Assembly (NCBI GenBank): GCA_037176845.1
Contig: JAYKXP010000006.1
Span: forward strand, 744,001 to 808,000
Direction: 5' to 3'
Source of the DNA: Paramarasmius palmivorus
Lineage: Eukaryota; Basidiomycota; Agaricomycetes; Agaricales; Marasmiaceae
DNA: 64,000 nucleotides
The notes beneath the pieces are model-generated. The model saw only the letters and a list, made by a program, of their open reading frames with translations, had not been told where the DNA came from and searched no databases. This document shows positions 61,891-64,000 of the stretch, in pieces (position 1 is the first letter of the stretch; each line of letters opens with the position of its first letter). Both the position numbers and the translations under genes were made by a program.

Positions 61891-63566
61891 CTAACGCTTC
61901 CAGCTAGCCTCCTTCCTTGTTGCGTACACGCAACTGAACGACTCGAGTCGTTCACGGAACCAGGGAAGGAATTTCGCCTCTATGCCTGGACAGCCATCCA
62001 CCTTGAGGGTGCGGATAGGGTGTGCTACAGGCGAGGCGGATTCGTCTTCATCCGAACGATGTTCGTTAGCGGGAAGCCGGGATTTCACGAGTCGGATTAG
62101 TGGCCCTGTACTAACATCGGGACATCGGGAGACGTCGATATGTTGCAGTGAGGGACATAAAATGGTATCCGATTGGGACGAAGCTAGTGCCTCGATAACC
62201 GGATTCGAAGTGGATGCGAGGTGGTTGAGGGTAACCGACTCCAGGGCAGGGTTTGCAGAGAGTAACCCGATTAAGAGTTTGGACGAAAGTGCGCATCCTA
62301 TGATAGACAACTCTTCGATCGACTGAGAGCCATTATCAAGCAATTTTTTCAGGATTGCATCAATCGTCGCGCCTCCTCTGATGTAGACCTTCTTCAACGA
62401 AGGTAACGCGAGAAATGTGAACACTGTTGGTGCACAAAATGATACCTCCAGCGTATGGAGGTGTGGCAGCGTAAGGTCCGACTTGGGACGATTGTCGAAG
62501 GTTTCGACCATGCCTTCCAAGCACAGCACCTCCAGTTGTGGATTTAATTCTAGCACTGCGTACAGGTTATCGAGGGTATCTATGCGAACCCGTCGCAATG
62601 TCAACGATAACAAGGAATGATACGGATTTTGGAAGGGTAGGACAGCGTATGACCTGGTGCCTTCAATAGACAGATGTTGCACCGTAGGGCCCCAACGAGC
62701 GATGAAATGACTTCGAAACATGGTCTCCGCGGTATCTTTGATGTCCAGTGTCTCGAGGTGAGGTAGAAACTGGATATTTTCTGTCTCTAGGAAATGGGCT
62801 ATATCGAGTTCCTCGATGCGTAAGATGCGTAGATGCTCCCATTGAATACCTCTCAAATGATAGGGTTTCCAGTCGAGGTCATTTGAAAGTGCTCTGAGCA
62901 GACGAAGCTCGGTAATACGGCCTTTGGAACGCTGGATCCAACGCTCGCATTTTCGGACGGGGGATTTCTTGGACAAAATGAGGGTCTGCCATAATGAAGG
63001 TGTATTGAGGGCGACATTCCGCCAATGTCGGCCTATGCGTGTCACTGTTAGGGCATTGGTAGAATCGCCATCGACCAGATACTGGAAAATCTCCGCAAGT
63101 AGCTCGGTAGGAAGGGTTCCGATATGACAGGTGTACCGCCGTCGTGTCTCCCGAACCTCGTTCTCCAAAGATGTCAAGGCATCACGACCTTGTGTATCGG
63201 CGGAAGAGAGCTTTGGTAGAGCTACATCAAGCATCTTCTGGGCTTCGTCGAAACGTCGGATTTGGAGGAATAGCCGCGAAGCACGCGCATAACTCTGCCA
63301 TCGTGCTGGAGCAAGTCTAATGGCACTTTTTGCGTCCATTAATGCCTCTCGAACCTTTCCCATCTTCTCATAAATCGCTGCACGGGAATCATAAACAACG
63401 TGTTGCTGATCACCGCCATTTTGGAGAGCCTGTCGAGAACGAGTGAGTGAATAAAATAGCGAACAGGAACACCTTGTCGCACCTTGTTCATAAGTCCCAA
63501 TGATTCCTCCAAACGTCCCTGCTTGAATGACACCACTGCTCTCTTGAAGTCTGCTTTCCATTCCAT
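61891..63566 (-). CDS. TPR/F-box/LRR protein similar to Pof3
   Basis: An N-terminal TPR pair (MEWKADFKRAVVSFKQGRLEESL; YDSRAAIYEKMGKVREALMDA; MDAKSAIRLAPARWQSYARAS) precedes an F-box (GTLPTELLAEIFQYL) and about ten leucine-rich repeats. Two exons are needed, with an intron at 63482-63430 joining SLGLMNK to ALQNGG. The order TPR, F-box, LRR is that of fission yeast Pof3 and budding yeast Dia2, SCF adaptors that protect genome integrity at replication forks. The end (LFLPWFRERLESFSCVYA) resembles the other F-box gene in the window. Identity as a true Pof3 orthologue needs comparison, because mushrooms have many F-box/LRR genes, but the TPR head is unusual among them. Confidence 0.82.
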
Positions 63567-63787
63567 GGCTTTCGGTGAGGCCGGTGAGTGTAATCAATGA
63601 AGCTGAATCAACGACGCGTAGCACTATTCTGTTTCACGCGCTGAACCAGGGTATGCGTGACCGTCAATGTTGATAAGATCAGATAGACGCTCTCGAGGGT
63701 TGTGGAACGTTCTTGAATTTCCCATGTACAGCAGTCACGTCTCGCAGTCACTGCCCAGTACCCAAACCTTGATCCTCGACCACCACC
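63567..63787. promoter_or_regulatory. bidirectional promoter, Pof3-like/cdc37
   Basis: Divergent starts are 221 bp apart. The region contains a heat-shock element (63705-63722) on the cdc37 side and an ACGCGT hexamer (63614-63619), the MluI cell-cycle box sequence, on the Pof3-like side. Confidence 0.6.
63705..63722 (+). promoter_or_regulatory. heat-shock element GAAnnTTCnnGAAnnTCC
   Basis: Three perfect alternating units (GAA, TTC, GAA) at exact 5-bp spacing and a fourth with one mismatch (TCC for TTC). This is the binding site of the HSF trimer. It ends 65 bp before the cdc37 ATG. Confidence 0.75.
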
Positions 63788-64000
63788 ATGCCACTCAATT
63801 ATTCGAAATGGGATCAGCTCGAGGTGAGGATTCAATCTACCTTTCTCAAGTCTAGCATTCTCACTTGCCTCATTTTTTCAGCTTTCAGATGACTCCGATA
63901 TTGAAGGACACCCAAACGTTGATAAACGCTCTTTGATTCGGTCAGTCATTTAGCGTTCTACTAAAACTGGCCTAGCTGAATAGTTACACAGCTGGAAACA
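63788..64000 (+). CDS. cdc37: Hsp90 co-chaperone Cdc37, 5' part only
   Basis: Only the first three exons are in the window (63788-63823, 63882-63940, and from 63992, running off the end). They encode MPLNYSKWDQLE, LSDDSDIEGHPNVDKRSLIR and WKQ, the strongly conserved Cdc37 N-terminus. The Ser in the SDDSD motif is the CK2 site needed for kinase client binding. Cdc37 delivers protein kinases, including AGC kinases, to Hsp90. The first exon has 12 codons and the second ends in the middle of the Arg codon before Trp. A heat-shock element lies just upstream. Confidence 0.93.

Overview
The window is nuclear DNA of a basidiomycete fungus, most likely an agaricomycete (mushroom-forming) species. The evidence is about 23 protein genes on both strands at high density, most of them split by many 45-65 nt GT-AG introns, together with agaricomycete-type genes: a GH131 glucanase with a CBM1, a CE16-like esterase, F-box/LRR proteins and a full-length MDR-type ABC transporter. 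The species cannot be named from this sequence. I see no rRNA, tRNA, CRISPR array or intact transposon. Exon boundaries were placed by hand from GT/AG signals and conserved protein motifs.

Layout. 0.4-5.1 kb: the HECT ubiquitin ligase Rsp5 (+), convergent with a CPSF6-like RRM protein (-). 5.1-6.9 kb: gene-poor. 6.9-9.4 kb: a small secreted protein (+) and an unrecognised helical protein (-). 9.6-14.6 kb: the TPR scaffold Ski3 of the Ski RNA-decay complex (-). 14.8-18.2 kb: a divergent pair, BAHD-type acyltransferase (-) and epoxide hydrolase (+). 18.6-21.7 kb: a Ras-GEF (+). 22.3-28.6 kb: ribosomal protein uL22/Rpl17 (-) diverging from the TORC2 subunit Rictor (+). 28.8-34.8 kb: complex I subunit NDUFS4 (+) and a CSC1/OSCA-type channel (+). 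35.1-40.1 kb: secreted GH131-CBM1 glucanase (+), ER VAP/Scs2 protein (+) and secreted GDSL esterase (-). 40.8-45.6 kb: MDR/Ste6-like ABC exporter (-). 46.8-50.6 kb: the AGC kinase Ypk1/Gad8 (+) and a G-patch protein (+). 50.7-54.3 kb: F-box/LRR protein (-) and PQ-loop transporter (-). 54.5-60.2 kb: prohibitin-2 (+) and the meiotic MutS homologue Msh5 (+). 60.3-63.6 kb: mitochondrial phosphate carrier (-) and a Pof3-like TPR/F-box/LRR protein (-). 63.8 kb to the end: the 5' part of cdc37 (+).

How the genes relate. This is mostly ordinary core-gene chromosome; I found no gene cluster that qualifies as a new system. Themes that recur are TORC2 signalling (Rictor and its typical substrate kinase Ypk1, plus the kinase co-chaperone Cdc37), ubiquitin-mediated turnover (Rsp5 and two F-box proteins), mitochondria (NDUFS4, prohibitin, phosphate carrier) and lignocellulose attack (GH131, GDSL esterase). 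The most noteworthy signals are non-coding or structural: a textbook heat-shock element in front of cdc37, a run of three micro-exons (18, 27 and 8 nt) across the Msh5 ATPase region, a hairpin/palindrome wedged between a TATA box and the start codon of the GH131 gene, a 14-bp CGG-N8-CCG palindrome upstream of the esterase, a 12-bp palindrome in the uL22 leader, and repeats in the acyltransferase/epoxide hydrolase divergent promoter.
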